Shown here piece after piece: positions 6,187 to 6,211 of a stretch of 6,211 nucleotides of DNA. The notes beneath the pieces were generated by a model, which ran no database searches, was not told the DNA's origin, and saw only the letters and a program-made list of their open reading frames with translations. The position numbers and the translations under genes were made by a program. How positions within the stretch are numbered: position 1 is the first letter of the stretch; the number at the start of each line of letters is the position of its first letter. Source of the DNA: Synergistaceae bacterium (GTDB lineage: Bacteria > Synergistota > Synergistia > Synergistales > Synergistaceae); the NCBI GenBank assembly GCA_031274465.1, contig JAISQC010000124.1, forward strand, positions 1 to 6,211, written 5' to 3'.

Positions 6187-6211
6187 AAAAATTCTGCGCG
6201 AAAAGACAAAA

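Overview
The window holds one compact signalling operon on the minus strand, plus the start of a separate small enzyme gene at the left edge. Base composition is moderately GC-rich. All genes point the same way, with gaps from -1 to 65 bp. The protein style suggests an anaerobic, Gram-negative-like bacterium, perhaps Synergistota or a relative. These style features are soluble REC-HD-GYP proteins, a PAS-HisKA-REC-HPt hybrid kinase with no membrane segments, and a FIST protein ending in a GE-CP motif. The assignment is an impression from protein style, not a phylogenetic result.

Transcription runs from right to left. A strong sigma70-type promoter (TTGACT, 17 bp spacer, TATGAT; 6158-6186) with a palindrome in the leader precedes two tandem, homologous REC-HD-GYP genes (5059-6114, then 4028-5059, overlapping by 1 nt). 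After 51 nt comes a FIST-domain protein (2831-3976). Nine nt further on is an 819-residue cytosolic hybrid histidine kinase with a complete internal phosphorelay (362-2821). After another 65 nt, a glyoxalase/VOC-type gene starts at 296 and runs off the left end. No promoter or terminator is obvious in that last gap.

The simplest model is that the FIST protein binds a small ligand in the cytoplasm and controls the kinase. Phosphate would pass H213 -> D526 -> H682 in the kinase and then to D51 of the receiver domains on the two HD-GYP proteins, adjusting cyclic-di-GMP turnover. FIST proteins paired with kinases and c-di-GMP enzymes include the NosP nitric-oxide sensors of Proteobacteria, so NO/heme sensing is one hypothesis among several.

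The most interesting detail is in the duplicated HD-GYP pair. They align without gaps over about 330 residues at roughly 50% identity, and each has lost a different conserved residue. The first has Asn for the late Asp (N285). The second has Cys for the early His (C156), and its receiver has also lost the conserved Lys (S103) and the Met-Pro after the phospho-Asp. Neither protein alone keeps the whole canonical set, which suggests division of labour, hetero-oligomers or a regulatory pseudo-enzyme.
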